DNA from: Xylanibacter ruminicola
Lineage (GTDB): Bacteria > Bacteroidota > Bacteroidia > Bacteroidales > Bacteroidaceae
Length of the DNA stretch: 64,000 bases
Assembly (NCBI GenBank): GCA_015060625.1
Contig: SUYC01000002.1
Location: forward strand, 124,001-188,000
Reading direction: 5' to 3'
Positions 27,462 to 36,078 of the stretch are shown here, one piece after another; the stretch's first letter is position 1; each line of letters opens with the position of its first letter. The position numbers were made by a program, and so were the translations under genes. The notes below the pieces were generated by a model. It saw only the letters and a list, made by a program, of their open reading frames with translations. It had not been told where the DNA came from and made no database searches.

Positions 27462-27506
27462 AAGTCTGTCTTTATAAGATGTAACAATCTGTAGCTTTTT
27501 TCGTTG

Positions 27507-27514
27507 CAAAGATA
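27507..27514 (-). promoter_or_regulatory. -7 element of the PhoB/PhoR-like operon
   Basis: TATCTTTG at 27514-27507 on the minus strand, about 45 bases before ATG 27461. The leader contains one TGTAAC (27480-27485) but no 11-bp array. Confidence 0.6.
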
Positions 27515-27570
27515 ATGTTTTTTTTCGAGAAAAAAAAATAAAATAGCTTCTTTGTCACAAGGTTTTTTAC

Positions 27571-27578
27571 TAACTTTG
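27571..27578 (+). promoter_or_regulatory. -7 element of queC
   Basis: TAACTTTG at 27571-27578, with ATG 27600 following after 21 bases. A TTTG at 27551-27554 is 16 bp upstream, shorter than the consensus. Confidence 0.55.
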
Positions 27579-27599
27579 CAGCCAAAATAAAATAAGCAG

Positions 27600-28253
27600 A
27601 TGAAAGACAGTATCATCATTTTGAGCGGTGGAATGGATTCTACCACGTTGCTCTACGACTATCAGGAGCGTATTGCGTTGGCCATATCATTTGATTATGG
27701 CAGTAATCATAATGCCAAGGAGATTCCTTTTGCCAAATATCATTGCGAGCAGTTGGGTATCAAGCATTTGGTGATTCCCTTAGAGTTTATGGGCCAATAT
27801 TTCCGTAGTTCATTGCTTTCGGGCGATGAGGCTATCCCTGAGGGGCATTATGCCAGCGAGAATATGAAATCTACAGTAGTGCCTTTCCGCAACGGCATTA
27901 TGCTGGCCATTGCCACTGGCATGGCCGAGAGTAACGATCTGCAGTATGTGATGATGGCCAATCATGGTGGCGACCATACCATCTATCCCGACTGTCGTCC
28001 AGAGTTTGTTGACGCTTTCGATCAGGCTGCTCATGCCGGCACTTTCAATGGCGTGCGCTTGCTCTCACCTTATTGTAATATGACTAAAGGCGAGATTGCT
28101 GCCCGTGGCAAGGAATTGGGTATCGACTACAGCAAAACCTGGTCGTGCTATCGTGGTGGCGACAAGCATTGCGGCAAGTGCGGCACCTGTGTAGAGCGCA
28201 AGGAGGCCTTGGCCGATGCTGGTATCGACGATCCTACAGAATACGAAGATTAA
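27600..28253 (+). CDS. queC: 7-cyano-7-deazaguanine synthase
   Basis: A 217-residue cytosolic enzyme that converts 7-carboxy-7-deazaguanine to preQ0 with ATP and ammonia in queuosine synthesis. The ATP-pyrophosphatase loop is SGGMDST (residues 9-15), the middle has VPFRNGIMLAIATGMAE and ANHGGDHTIYPDCRPEF, and four zinc ligands are Cys183, Cys191, Cys194 and Cys197 (SCYRGGDKHCGKCGTC). Length is normal. The M16 peptidase gene starts one base after its stop codon, so the two are co-transcribed without an obvious functional link. No other queuosine gene is in the window. Confidence 0.96.
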   Translation: MKDSIIILSGGMDSTTLLYDYQERIALAISFDYGSNHNAKEIPFAKYHCEQLGIKHLVIPLEFMGQYFRSSLLSGDEAIPEGHYASENMKSTVVPFRNGIMLAIATGMAESNDLQYVMMANHGGDHTIYPDCRPEFVDAFDQAAHAGTFNGVRLLSPYCNMTKGEIAARGKELGIDYSKTWSCYRGGDKHCGKCGTCVERKEALADAGIDDPTEYED

Positions 28254-28254
28254 T

Positions 28255-29508
28255 ATGGCAAATTACAATATTTATACCCTTGCCAATGGCTTGCGTATTA
28301 TCCATAAGCCTTCTGTGGCCGAAGTGGTTTACTGTGGCTACCAGATAGCTGCCGGCACGCGTGATGAGTTGCCTGGCGAGGAGGGTATGGCTCATTTTTG
28401 CGAACATATGACGTTTAAGGGCACTGAGCATCGCAACGCCCTGCAGATTATCAACGGCTTGGAGCAGTTGGGAGGCGACCTGAATGCCTTTACCAATAAA
28501 GAGGATACCACTTTTTATGCGGCCGTCCAGAAGGAGCATATCGCTAAAGCCATCTCGCTGCTTACCGATATGGTGTTTCATAGCACTTATCCTCAGCACG
28601 AAATCGACAAAGAGGTGGAGGTTATCTGTGATGAGATTGAGAGTTATAACGACTCGCCTGCCGAGCTGATCTACGATGAGTTCGAGAATATGCTGTTCGA
28701 GGGTCATCCCCTGGGGCATAATATCTTAGGTAATTCCGAGCAGCTGCGAACCTATAAAACTGCCGATGCCTTGCGATTTGTAAAGCGCAACTACCGAACA
28801 GACAATGCCATCTTCTTTATCTATGGCAATGTGGATTTTAAGCGAGTGGTAAGGCTGGTGTCAGCGGCTAGCAAGGATGGGGGGAATAGTGATTCTAGTA
28901 TGGCTAGTAGTTCTAGGGGGGCTGGCTGTGGCAGCACGCCTGGCCGAATCGGCCAGGGGACTAGGGAACTCGTGAAAGATATCGGCTCGCATCAGGCACA
29001 TGTGATGCTGGGCACGCGCAGCTACGACATCCATCATCCTTTGCGCATCCCCTTGTATCTGCTCAACAATATTCTTGGTGGCCCCAGCATGAATGCCCGT
29101 TTAAACCTTGCCCTGCGCGAGCGTAACGGCTTGGTTTATACGGTCGAAAGCACGATGGTAAGCTACAGCGATACTGGTATTTGGAGTATTTATTTTGGTT
29201 GCGACCCGCACGATGTCAGAAAATGCCTCCGCCTGGTACGACGCGAACTGGATAAGGTGATGCAGAAGTCTTTGAGCGACAATGCCTTACAGAAAGCCAA
29301 ACAGCAGTTGAAGGGGCAGATAGCCATTGCCTGCGACAATCGCGAACAGTTTGCACTCGACTTTGGTAAGAGTTTCTTGCATTACGGTTGGGAGAAAAAT
29401 GTTGAAAGGCTGTTTGATAGTATTGATAAGGTGACAGTAGCCGACATTCAGCAGGTGGCCAACGATTTGTTTGCTGCCGATAAACTCTCGACGTTGATAT
29501 TTAAATAG
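28255..29508 (+). CDS. M16-family zinc peptidase with unusual linker
   Basis: A 417-residue pitrilysin/insulinase-family protein. The inverted zinc motif is HFCEH (His47, Glu50, His51), and the third ligand is likely Glu127 in VEVICDEIESYND. The second half domain carries SHQAHVMLGTRSYDIHHPLR and GPSMNARLNLALRERNGLVY, typical of the family. No signal peptide is visible. Between the halves lies a low-complexity linker rich in Gly and Ser (GGNSDSSMASSSRGAGCGST) encoded by CTAG-rich DNA. The start is one base after queC (ATG 28255). The end overlaps the convergent sigma-factor gene by 8 bases. Confidence 0.9.
   Translation: MANYNIYTLANGLRIIHKPSVAEVVYCGYQIAAGTRDELPGEEGMAHFCEHMTFKGTEHRNALQIINGLEQLGGDLNAFTNKEDTTFYAAVQKEHIAKAISLLTDMVFHSTYPQHEIDKEVEVICDEIESYNDSPAELIYDEFENMLFEGHPLGHNILGNSEQLRTYKTADALRFVKRNYRTDNAIFFIYGNVDFKRVVRLVSAASKDGGNSDSSMASSSRGAGCGSTPGRIGQGTRELVKDIGSHQAHVMLGTRSYDIHHPLRIPLYLLNNILGGPSMNARLNLALRERNGLVYTVESTMVSYSDTGIWSIYFGCDPHDVRKCLRLVRRELDKVMQKSLSDNALQKAKQQLKGQIAIACDNREQFALDFGKSFLHYGWEKNVERLFDSIDKVTVADIQQVANDLFAADKLSTLIFK
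28868..28964. repeat. CTAG-rich stretch with a GGCC palindrome in the M16 linker
   Basis: CTAG occurs at 28868, 28895, 28904, 28913 and 28961, five times in 97 bases. A 19-base near-palindrome (CCTGGCCGAATCGGCCAGG, 28939-28957) lies within. It coincides with the variable linker between the peptidase half domains. Confidence 0.6.
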
Positions 29509-29995
29509 CTCGCAAGTACTGGCGCATGGCCTTGCGGGCAGCACCTAAGCGATACTCTACGCTCTTGTAGTTCTCGCCTAAGAAACACGAAATCTCGCTC
29601 ACCTTCATACCATCGTAGATGTGAAGGCGATACACCTCACGACAGTTCTCTGGCAGTCGTGCCAGTCCGCGTTCCAGTTGTTCGGTGATGTCTCTGACAG
29701 AATAAACCGAATCGGCAGAGAGCTCTTCGCTACACACCTGGCGGATGTAGTGCTCGTAGTCGTTGGCATTGATGCGACGGCGATAAAAATCGCAAATCAT
29801 GTGGCGTGCTGTGGTATATATCAAGGCTGGTAAGGTGGTGTCGGTAATCAGTTTGGTGGAAGTGAGCAGACGCAGAAAAACGTTCTGTACCACGTCTTCT
29901 GCCTCTGCTCTGCCACCTAGACGAGTGCTGACGTATGCCAGCAACTCGTCACGATGAGTAATGTAATAATTGGTTATAAGTTGGTCGTTATTCAT
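29501..29995 (-). CDS. ECF-type RNA polymerase sigma factor
   Basis: A 164-residue sigma-70 family factor of group 4. Region 2 is visible as LLAYVSTRLGGRAEAEDVVQ, NVFLRLL and ALIYTTARHMICDFYRRR; region 4 as LPENCREVYRLHIYDGMKVS, EISCFLGENYKSVEYRLGAA. No anti-sigma factor gene is adjacent. Its ATG overlaps the stop of the GH43 gene by 8 bases (ATGAATAA), so it is likely made from the symporter-GH43 transcript, which is unusual: most Bacteroidetes ECF sigmas of carbohydrate loci sit beside an FecR-type anti-sigma and SusC gene. Confidence 0.9.
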   Translation of the reverse strand: MNNDQLITNYYITHRDELLAYVSTRLGGRAEAEDVVQNVFLRLLTSTKLITDTTLPALIYTTARHMICDFYRRRINANDYEHYIRQVCSEELSADSVYSVRDITEQLERGLARLPENCREVYRLHIYDGMKVSEISCFLGENYKSVEYRLGAARKAMRQYLRAI

Positions 29996-30995
29996 TGATT
30001 ACCTTTTGAATCGTTCCATCTTCGTTATAGAATAAGCGCTGCACTTTGAGCGAACGCAGATGGGTAATATCATTTGAAGGTACACAGTCGTGATAGAACA
30101 AGAACCACTCGCCCTTATACTCTACGATAGAGTGATGGGTGGTCCAACCTACAACGGGGTCGAGAATCACGCCCTGATAGGTGAAAGGTCCGTAAGGATT
30201 GTCGCCGATGCCATAGCAAAGCATGTGGCTGTCGCCGGTAGAGTAGCTGAAATAGTACTTACCATTGTACTTGTGCATCCATGAGGCTTCGAAGAAGCGG
30301 TGAGGATCGCCTGCCTTCAGTGGCTGTCCGTCCTTATCCACCACTACGACGCTGCGTGGAGCCTCAGAGAACTGCAGCACATCGTCGCTCATCTTAGCCA
30401 CGAAACTCGACAGGGCAGGCACATCGGCAGGCGCAAAGAGCTGAGTCTTCTTATCGCCGGCAGGGCCCAGGTCAACACCCTCCTTTACCAGTTTCTCGGG
30501 TGCCTGATACCACTGTAGCTGTCCACCCCACAATCCGCCAAAGTAGCAGTAAATCTGTCCGTCGTCGTCTTTAAACACGCTGGGGTCGATAGAGAACGAA
30601 CCGCGGATAGGCTCATCCTGTGGTACGAATGGACCTTCGGGCTTATCGGCAACAGCTACACCAAGGTGGAAAACACCATTGTAGTCCTTAGCCGAGAAAA
30701 TCAGGTAGTACTTACCATCCTTTTCAACACAGTCGTTATCCCACATCTGCTTTTCAGCCCACTTTACGTCGGCAACATCCAGAATCTTACCATAGTCGGT
30801 TACCTCGCCATTCTCTACATCTTCCATAGAGATAACGTGATAATCTTTCATCTGGAAGTGACCGCCATCGTCGTCGAAGGCAGCACCAGCCTCCCAGTCG
30901 TGCGAGGGATATACATAAAGTTTACCATTAAACACATTAGCAGAAGGGTCTGCATAATAATCTTTCGGATAAAGATAGCGTGGTTTCATATTCAA
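29988..30995 (-). CDS. GH43 glycoside hydrolase, probably cytoplasmic beta-xylosidase/arabinofuranosidase
   Basis: A 335-residue five-bladed propeller enzyme without signal peptide. The three GH43 acids appear in order: Asp16 in YADPSANVFNGKLYVYPSHD (base), SFSIDPSVFKDDDG (pKa-modulating Asp) and HRFFEASWMHKYNGKYYFSY (acid Glu). It should split xylo- or arabino-oligosaccharides after import. It follows the GPH-family symporter by 16 bases and overlaps the ECF sigma gene, forming a three-gene unit. The start could be ATG 30995 or the second ATG two codons later. GH43 is polyspecific, so the exact sugar is open. Confidence 0.9.
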   Translation of the reverse strand: MNMKPRYLYPKDYYADPSANVFNGKLYVYPSHDWEAGAAFDDDGGHFQMKDYHVISMEDVENGEVTDYGKILDVADVKWAEKQMWDNDCVEKDGKYYLIFSAKDYNGVFHLGVAVADKPEGPFVPQDEPIRGSFSIDPSVFKDDDGQIYCYFGGLWGGQLQWYQAPEKLVKEGVDLGPAGDKKTQLFAPADVPALSSFVAKMSDDVLQFSEAPRSVVVVDKDGQPLKAGDPHRFFEASWMHKYNGKYYFSYSTGDSHMLCYGIGDNPYGPFTYQGVILDPVVGWTTHHSIVEYKGEWFLFYHDCVPSNDITHLRSLKVQRLFYNEDGTIQKVINE

Positions 30996-31011
30996 TATTG
31001 TTTTTTAGTTA

Positions 31012-32457
31012 TTAAACATTATTCTGGTTGGCAATCCTGCGGCGTGCCGCCAGTTCTGCCTGCATATTCTCGTTATACTCTTTCGAAATGGGGTAGTAGT
31101 GGAGTGCCACTACACCTACCATGAACAGCAGGGCCGGCACAATGCTTGATACGATGCGGATACCCATGGTGGCGCTCTCGTTCTGAATGGTAGTCTCGCC
31201 CCCCGAGACATAGCCGAACATCGAGATGATGATGCCTGCGATGGCGCCTCCGAAACCAAGTCCCAGCTTCAGGGCCAGTACGATGCCTGAGAAGCAGAAG
31301 CCAGTGGCACGGCGATGGCTCTCGTACTCGATATGGTCGGCCACGTCGCCAATCATCGCCCACAGCAATGGGATGGTAGGCGCATAGGCTAATGAGCGCA
31401 GGAAGTTGATGAGGAACAACAACCCTACATCGGTAGGCTCTGGGATATAAAACAGAGCTGTTAAGAATGCCGTCATGGTCAGGCATACCTTAAACGTTTT
31501 CTTTTTGCCGAACTTGTTGGCTAGATAGCGCGACAGGCAGATTACACCCACAAACTGTACCACAGCGCCCATCATGTTGAAGGCCGAGAAGCCGACGGAG
31601 TAGGCGTTGTTGAAGTCGAGACTGATGAAATGCGACATAAAATCGTAAAGCGACTTTTGATCGACATTGTATTGGAAATAGAAGTTCATAGCCGATCCCC
31701 ACATGGCTAATGTCACGAATAGCGCAAATGTGAGTAATGCCATTGCATTCCATGAGATGTTCGAGCAGGTGTTCTTAATGTCCTCTTTCACGCTGATAAG
31801 CTGGCGTGGTGGCGGCTGTATGCGCTCTTTCGACACGGCAAACGTGATGATAAAGAACACGAAGGCGATGCAGGCAAAGATGGCGATGGTGCAACTCCAT
31901 CCATGCTGCAGGGTATGCCCTTCGGCAAAATGATCTACCAAAGGTAATGTCAGTCCTTGAACGACGAACTGCGCGATGGTTACAACCACAAATCGGATGG
32001 TTGTAATGCTGGTGCGTTCGCGTATGTCGCTGGTCATCACACCTCCTAAAGAACAATAAGGTATATTATTAAAGGAGTAGGCCGTCATCAGCAACACATA
32101 ACTGATGGTGGCGTAGATGGCTACCGAACTTTTCTGATGGATGCCTGGATTGTAGAATGCCAGTATGTAGAATACACAGAACGGGATGGCTGTCCAAAGC
32201 ATCCAGGGACGGAATTTGCCCCAACGGGTTTTGGTGTGATCGGTGAGCAGTCCGATGGCAGGATCGACAATGATGGCCGAGATGCTAGCAACCATGAGTA
32301 CCGATCCGGCAACAGCGCCGTCGAGTCCAAACACGTCGGTATAGAACTTCAACTGGAATATCATCATCATTTGGAACACCAAGTTAGCGGCGGCATCTCC
32401 CAAAGAATAGCCGACCTTCTCACCTAAAGTTACTTGTTGTGATGACAATTTATGCAT
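31012..32457 (-). CDS. GPH-family sugar:cation symporter
   Basis: A 481-residue major-facilitator protein of the glycoside-pentoside-hexuronide:cation symporter family, with about 12 helices. Signatures are GEKVGYSLGDAAANLVFQMM at the start, DPAIGLLTDHTKTRWGKFRP (loop 2-3 motif) and NIPYCSLGGVMTSDIRERTS. With the adjacent GH43 it probably takes up xylosides or arabinosides released outside the cell. It is the first gene of the minus-strand unit and faces away from the SASA esterase gene, with a 163-bp shared promoter region. Confidence 0.9.
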   Translation of the reverse strand: MHKLSSQQVTLGEKVGYSLGDAAANLVFQMMMIFQLKFYTDVFGLDGAVAGSVLMVASISAIIVDPAIGLLTDHTKTRWGKFRPWMLWTAIPFCVFYILAFYNPGIHQKSSVAIYATISYVLLMTAYSFNNIPYCSLGGVMTSDIRERTSITTIRFVVVTIAQFVVQGLTLPLVDHFAEGHTLQHGWSCTIAIFACIAFVFFIITFAVSKERIQPPPRQLISVKEDIKNTCSNISWNAMALLTFALFVTLAMWGSAMNFYFQYNVDQKSLYDFMSHFISLDFNNAYSVGFSAFNMMGAVVQFVGVICLSRYLANKFGKKKTFKVCLTMTAFLTALFYIPEPTDVGLLFLINFLRSLAYAPTIPLLWAMIGDVADHIEYESHRRATGFCFSGIVLALKLGLGFGGAIAGIIISMFGYVSGGETTIQNESATMGIRIVSSIVPALLFMVGVVALHYYPISKEYNENMQAELAARRRIANQNNV

Positions 32458-32479
32458 ACCTTTTAAAATTAAACTGCTG

Positions 32480-32487
32480 CAAAGGTA
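32480..32487 (-). promoter_or_regulatory. -7 element of the symporter-GH43-sigma unit
   Basis: TACCTTTG at 32487-32480 on the minus strand, 22 bases before ATG 32457. No well-spaced TTTG is seen upstream. Confidence 0.55.
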
Positions 32488-32566
32488 GTGAAAAAATGGC
32501 GAGATTATATTCTAAATTGTTACAGAAGCTTTTCAAAATGTGTCATTGCTCAACAAAATGACGAAT

Positions 32567-32601
32567 TTTGGAGGTTTCATCGAAGATTTTTTTTAATTTT
32601 G
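32567..32601 (+). promoter_or_regulatory. Promoter of the esterase gene with a 20-bp-spaced direct repeat upstream
   Basis: TTTG (32567-32570), a 23-bp spacer and TAATTTTG (32594-32601) precede ATG 32621. Just upstream, CAAAATG occurs at 32534 and 32554, exactly 20 bp apart, and TGACGAAT (32559-32566) is the reverse complement of the ATTCGTCA part of the LytTR-type repeat at 3504. This may be an activator site. Confidence 0.45.
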
Positions 32602-32620
32602 TGACCTCAAAGCAACAATT

Positions 32621-34585
32621 ATGAAGAAAATTATATTTTTTTGTGCAACACTATTTTGCCTATCTGTTGCCGATGCAAAAATTACGATGCCTAAATTGTT
32701 TCAATCAGGTATGGTGATGCAACGTGGCAAACTGATTCCTGTTTGGGGTAACGCCGAAGCAGGCGAAACCGTAACCATACGTTTCAATAAGAAATCGTAT
32801 CAAACCACAGCCGATGCCGATGGTCGTTGGCGTGTAGATCTGCCAAAGATGAAAGCAGGCGGCCCTTACACGTTGGAAGTGAAAGGTGTGAATGGCGAGG
32901 TGCGTGAAATCTCGGATGTTTTAATAGGTGATGTATGGCTGCTTTCTGGTCAGTCGAATATCGATGTCACCATCGAGCGTGTTTATCCGCAGTACACTCA
33001 GGAGATTGATACTTACGAGAACAATGAGATTCGCCTGTTCCGTGTGCAGAACGAAACCAGCACCCACGGTGTGAAGGAGGATATCCGCGCCACCAACATC
33101 AACTGGAAACCTGTGAACAAGCAGAATGCCTGGTTGTTTTCGGCTGCGGGCTACTTCTTGGGCAAGCGAATGTTTCAGCAGAACAAGGTGCCCCAGGGTA
33201 TCATTGTGAACAGCTGGGGCGGCACGCCCATCGAGGCCTGGATTAGCGAAGATTCACTAAAGACCGATTATCCCATGCTGATTAAAAAGCTGCAGATGTA
33301 TCAGAATGATAATTATGTACGCGCGCAAATGCAAGCCAATGGCGCTGCCAACCAGCAGTGGGAAAAGATGCTTGACGAAACCGACCCTGGTTATGCCGAT
33401 ATGGCTGTGGATGACAGCGATTGGCAGCAGATCGACCAGAACAACTGGGGCTGGCGCGGTACAGGTAGCGTCTGGCTCCGACAGCATATCACGATTGACA
33501 AGCAGCACGCAGGCAAACCTGCCCGCCTGTTGCTGGGCACTTTGTTCGACCGTGATGTAACCTATCTGAATGGAAAGCAGATTGGACAGACGGGTTATCA
33601 GTATCCCCCACGCCGCTATGATATCCCCGAGGGCATGTTGCGCGAGGGCGACAACGTGATAGCCATCCGATTCATCAATAAGTTCGGTGCTGTGCATTTC
33701 ATCCCCGAAAAACCTTATATGCTGTGTTTTGGCGACGACCGTTTGTCGCAGAACCCCATGCCGAAGGATGTGCAGCCACTCAGCGGGTTGTGGAAAATGA
33801 AGGTAGGTGCCGAGATGCCCCAGTGCCCCAGCAGCGATGTGTCGTTGCAGAACCTGCCCACCACGCTGTATAATGCTGTGCTGTATCCGCTGGCACCTTA
33901 CGCCATCAATGGTATCGTATGGTATCAGGGCGAATCGAATACAGGTAATCCTGAACCCTATGCCGACTATCTGAGAAAACTGATGGGCTGTTGGCGTGCG
34001 CGCTGGAACGACCAGCAGATGCCGTTTGTGATTGTGCAGCTGGCTAACTACGACGGTCGCCAGCAGACAGGATTCCCACGTCCGCTTATCCCACAGATAG
34101 CACCTGTAAACAGCGGTTGGGCCCAGTTGCGCGAGGCTCAGCGTGTGGTTGCAAAGGCCGATGCCAAAGCCGAACTGGCTGTGATCAACGATCTGGGCGA
34201 GCGTGTTGATATCCATCCGCTTCGTAAAAAGGAGGTGGCCGAGCGTATCGGATTGTGTTTTGATAAGCTCTTATATAATAATAAGGTGAAACTGTCGCCC
34301 GAGGTGGTATCTGCCGAGGCTAACGGCAACCAGATTATACTCACCCTTGACCAACCTGTGCAGGCAGGCAAGATTGAAACCTTCGAGGTAGCAGGCACAG
34401 ATGGCAAGTTTAGCAATGCATCTTCCACTGCCGATGGAAACAAAATCACCATTCTTTCACCTCTCCCCTCAAACCTCTCACCTCTAAAAGTGCGCTATGC
34501 CTGGAAGGACAATCCTGAGACAGCCAATGTGCGCTCGCTGAGCGGATGGCCTATGAGTTCATTCGAATTATCAATTAATAACTAA
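32621..34585 (+). CDS. Secreted SASA-type carbohydrate acetylesterase
   Basis: A 654-residue protein with a signal peptide (KKIIFFCATLFCLSVADA). It belongs to the sialate O-acetylesterase-like SGNH family: the catalytic block is DVWLLSGQSNIDV (Ser112), a second SGNH block is NGIVWYQGESNTGNP, and the likely catalytic His is in LGERVDIHPLRKKEVAERIG. A galactose-binding-like insert (about 250-380, VWLRQHITIDKQHAGKPARL) sits in the middle, as in many Bacteroidetes members. In this xylan-like context it more likely removes acetyl groups from hemicellulose than from sialic acid. The symporter gene starts 8 bases after its stop. A CCTCTC-rich stretch at 34461-34485 encodes SPLPSNLSPL. Confidence 0.88.
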   Translation: MKKIIFFCATLFCLSVADAKITMPKLFQSGMVMQRGKLIPVWGNAEAGETVTIRFNKKSYQTTADADGRWRVDLPKMKAGGPYTLEVKGVNGEVREISDVLIGDVWLLSGQSNIDVTIERVYPQYTQEIDTYENNEIRLFRVQNETSTHGVKEDIRATNINWKPVNKQNAWLFSAAGYFLGKRMFQQNKVPQGIIVNSWGGTPIEAWISEDSLKTDYPMLIKKLQMYQNDNYVRAQMQANGAANQQWEKMLDETDPGYADMAVDDSDWQQIDQNNWGWRGTGSVWLRQHITIDKQHAGKPARLLLGTLFDRDVTYLNGKQIGQTGYQYPPRRYDIPEGMLREGDNVIAIRFINKFGAVHFIPEKPYMLCFGDDRLSQNPMPKDVQPLSGLWKMKVGAEMPQCPSSDVSLQNLPTTLYNAVLYPLAPYAINGIVWYQGESNTGNPEPYADYLRKLMGCWRARWNDQQMPFVIVQLANYDGRQQTGFPRPLIPQIAPVNSGWAQLREAQRVVAKADAKAELAVINDLGERVDIHPLRKKEVAERIGLCFDKLLYNNKVKLSPEVVSAEANGNQIILTLDQPVQAGKIETFEVAGTDGKFSNASSTADGNKITILSPLPSNLSPLKVRYAWKDNPETANVRSLSGWPMSSFELSINN

Positions 34586-34593
34586 TAAATAAT

Positions 34594-35985
34594 ATGAGTA
34601 CAACTAACGAAACCAAAGGCTTCTACAAGCTATCATGGCTCCAGCGCATCGGCTATGGATCGGGTGACCTGGCGCAGAATCTTATTTTCCAGACGGTAGC
34701 ATGCTACTTGATGCTTTACCTGACGACTGTATTGAAGATTAATCCGGCATTTGTGAGCGGACTGATTCTCTCTGTGCGACTGATCGACTGTTTCTGGAGT
34801 CCGGTTGTGGGCCGTTATATCGATAACCGCAACCCTCAGCTGGGTAAGTATCGTGCCTATCTGCTTTATGGTGGTATTCCTTTGACGGTTGCTGCCTGTC
34901 TGCTCATGCTGCCTCAGGCTGCCACTTGGTCGCCCAGTTTGAAACTGATTTATGCCACCGTCAGCTATACGGTACTCAGCATGATCTACTCGGTAGTGAA
35001 TATCCCTTATGGCTCTATCATGGCCAGTATGACTCGCGACAACGACGAGGTGCTGAAACTGACATCTACCCGTATGGTATGTGCCAATATCGGACAGATT
35101 GTGGTTCAGGCTGGTTTCCCCATTGGTCTGGCTATGGTGGCTCACACTATAATCGACTGGAATCAGGCGCTGTTCATGGCCATCGGCACCATTCCTGCCT
35201 TCATTATCCTGCCTTCGCTGCCCATGCTGAAGAGATGGTTGGGCAAGAAAGGCCTGTATTACCTGCTGCTCTCTATCGGTTTTGTTGGTTTCGCCATCCT
35301 GTTTACCATTGGTAAGTTCTTCGATGTGGCTGCTCTGAACACCTTGGTACAGACAGCGAAGGTGATGACAGGTGTGGGCTTGCTGGTAGGCTCGCTCATG
35401 TGGGCATTGGTGCCTGAGGTCATCACCGAGGCCGAGTATCGTACAGGCAACCGTCCTGCTGCTACTGTTAATGCGCTGGCAGGTGTAGCTTTCAAGGCAG
35501 GTTTCTCAATCGCAGGTTGGATTACCCCACTGGTCATGGGTATGATTGGTTTCGACCTGGCCAGCGAGGAGTCGGCACTGCCTACTGATCCTTTCGCTTG
35601 GTTCTCGGTTACCTGTATATTTGCTATTGTGGGCTTTGTGCTGCTGCTTTACTGCTTCACAGGCTGTAAGGAGCGTATTGCCACTACTCCAGAAAAACCA
35701 GTTACTTATGGCGAGATGTTTGCAGAGTTCAAGGCCAACAAGTGCCTGCAGCTGGTGCTCAGCATCTTCGTAACGGTGTTCCTGGCTTCGTTCATCAGCG
35801 CCCCTGTTAACGCTTATTATACCCACCTGGCCGAGTATTCGGCAACTGCCCAGAATGCCATTCTGGTGTTCACCTGCATTATTCCTGCCGTTCTGCTGAT
35901 TATCGTAGGTGCCCTGATCTACAAGTATCCTCTTACCGATGAGCGCTTGGACGAGATTAACAGGGAAATTGAGGCTCGTGGATAA
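34594..35985 (+). CDS. Second GPH-family sugar:cation symporter
   Basis: A 463-residue, 12-helix symporter of the same superfamily as the one at 31012: WLQRIGYGSGDLAQNLIFQT, SPVVGRYIDNRNPQLGKYRA, NIPYGSIMASMTRDNDEVLK. The two proteins differ throughout, so this is not a recent duplicate; they may take up different products. It is co-transcribed with the esterase (8-base gap). It ends about 30 bases before the promoter region of the SpoIIE gene. Confidence 0.9.
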   Translation: MSTTNETKGFYKLSWLQRIGYGSGDLAQNLIFQTVACYLMLYLTTVLKINPAFVSGLILSVRLIDCFWSPVVGRYIDNRNPQLGKYRAYLLYGGIPLTVAACLLMLPQAATWSPSLKLIYATVSYTVLSMIYSVVNIPYGSIMASMTRDNDEVLKLTSTRMVCANIGQIVVQAGFPIGLAMVAHTIIDWNQALFMAIGTIPAFIILPSLPMLKRWLGKKGLYYLLLSIGFVGFAILFTIGKFFDVAALNTLVQTAKVMTGVGLLVGSLMWALVPEVITEAEYRTGNRPAATVNALAGVAFKAGFSIAGWITPLVMGMIGFDLASEESALPTDPFAWFSVTCIFAIVGFVLLLYCFTGCKERIATTPEKPVTYGEMFAEFKANKCLQLVLSIFVTVFLASFISAPVNAYYTHLAEYSATAQNAILVFTCIIPAVLLIIVGALIYKYPLTDERLDEINREIEARG

Positions 35986-36018
35986 AAGAGCGATATTTAT
36001 TAATTTTTGATGTAATAT

Positions 36019-36050
36019 TTTGCAAGTTTCAAACTTTTTCCGTATCTTTG
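36019..36050 (+). promoter_or_regulatory. Promoter of the second SpoIIE gene
   Basis: TTTG (36019-36022), a 20-bp spacer and TATCTTTG (36043-36050) match the consensus exactly. Just downstream, GCCCA (36050-36054) and TGGGC (36068-36072) flank an AT-rich core, a possible hairpin at the mRNA start. Confidence 0.75.
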
Positions 36051-36078
36051 CCCAAAATAATGATTATTGGGCATAAGA

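Noticed and set aside
27480..27495. Pho-box-like site upstream of the PhoB-like gene
   Set aside because: TGTAAC and TGTAGC are present but ten bases apart, with no third unit, and lie in the leader downstream of the -7 box.
27579..27599. preQ1 riboswitch upstream of queC
   Set aside because: The space between the -7 box and ATG is only about 21 bases, too short for the aptamer, and no C-rich motif is present.
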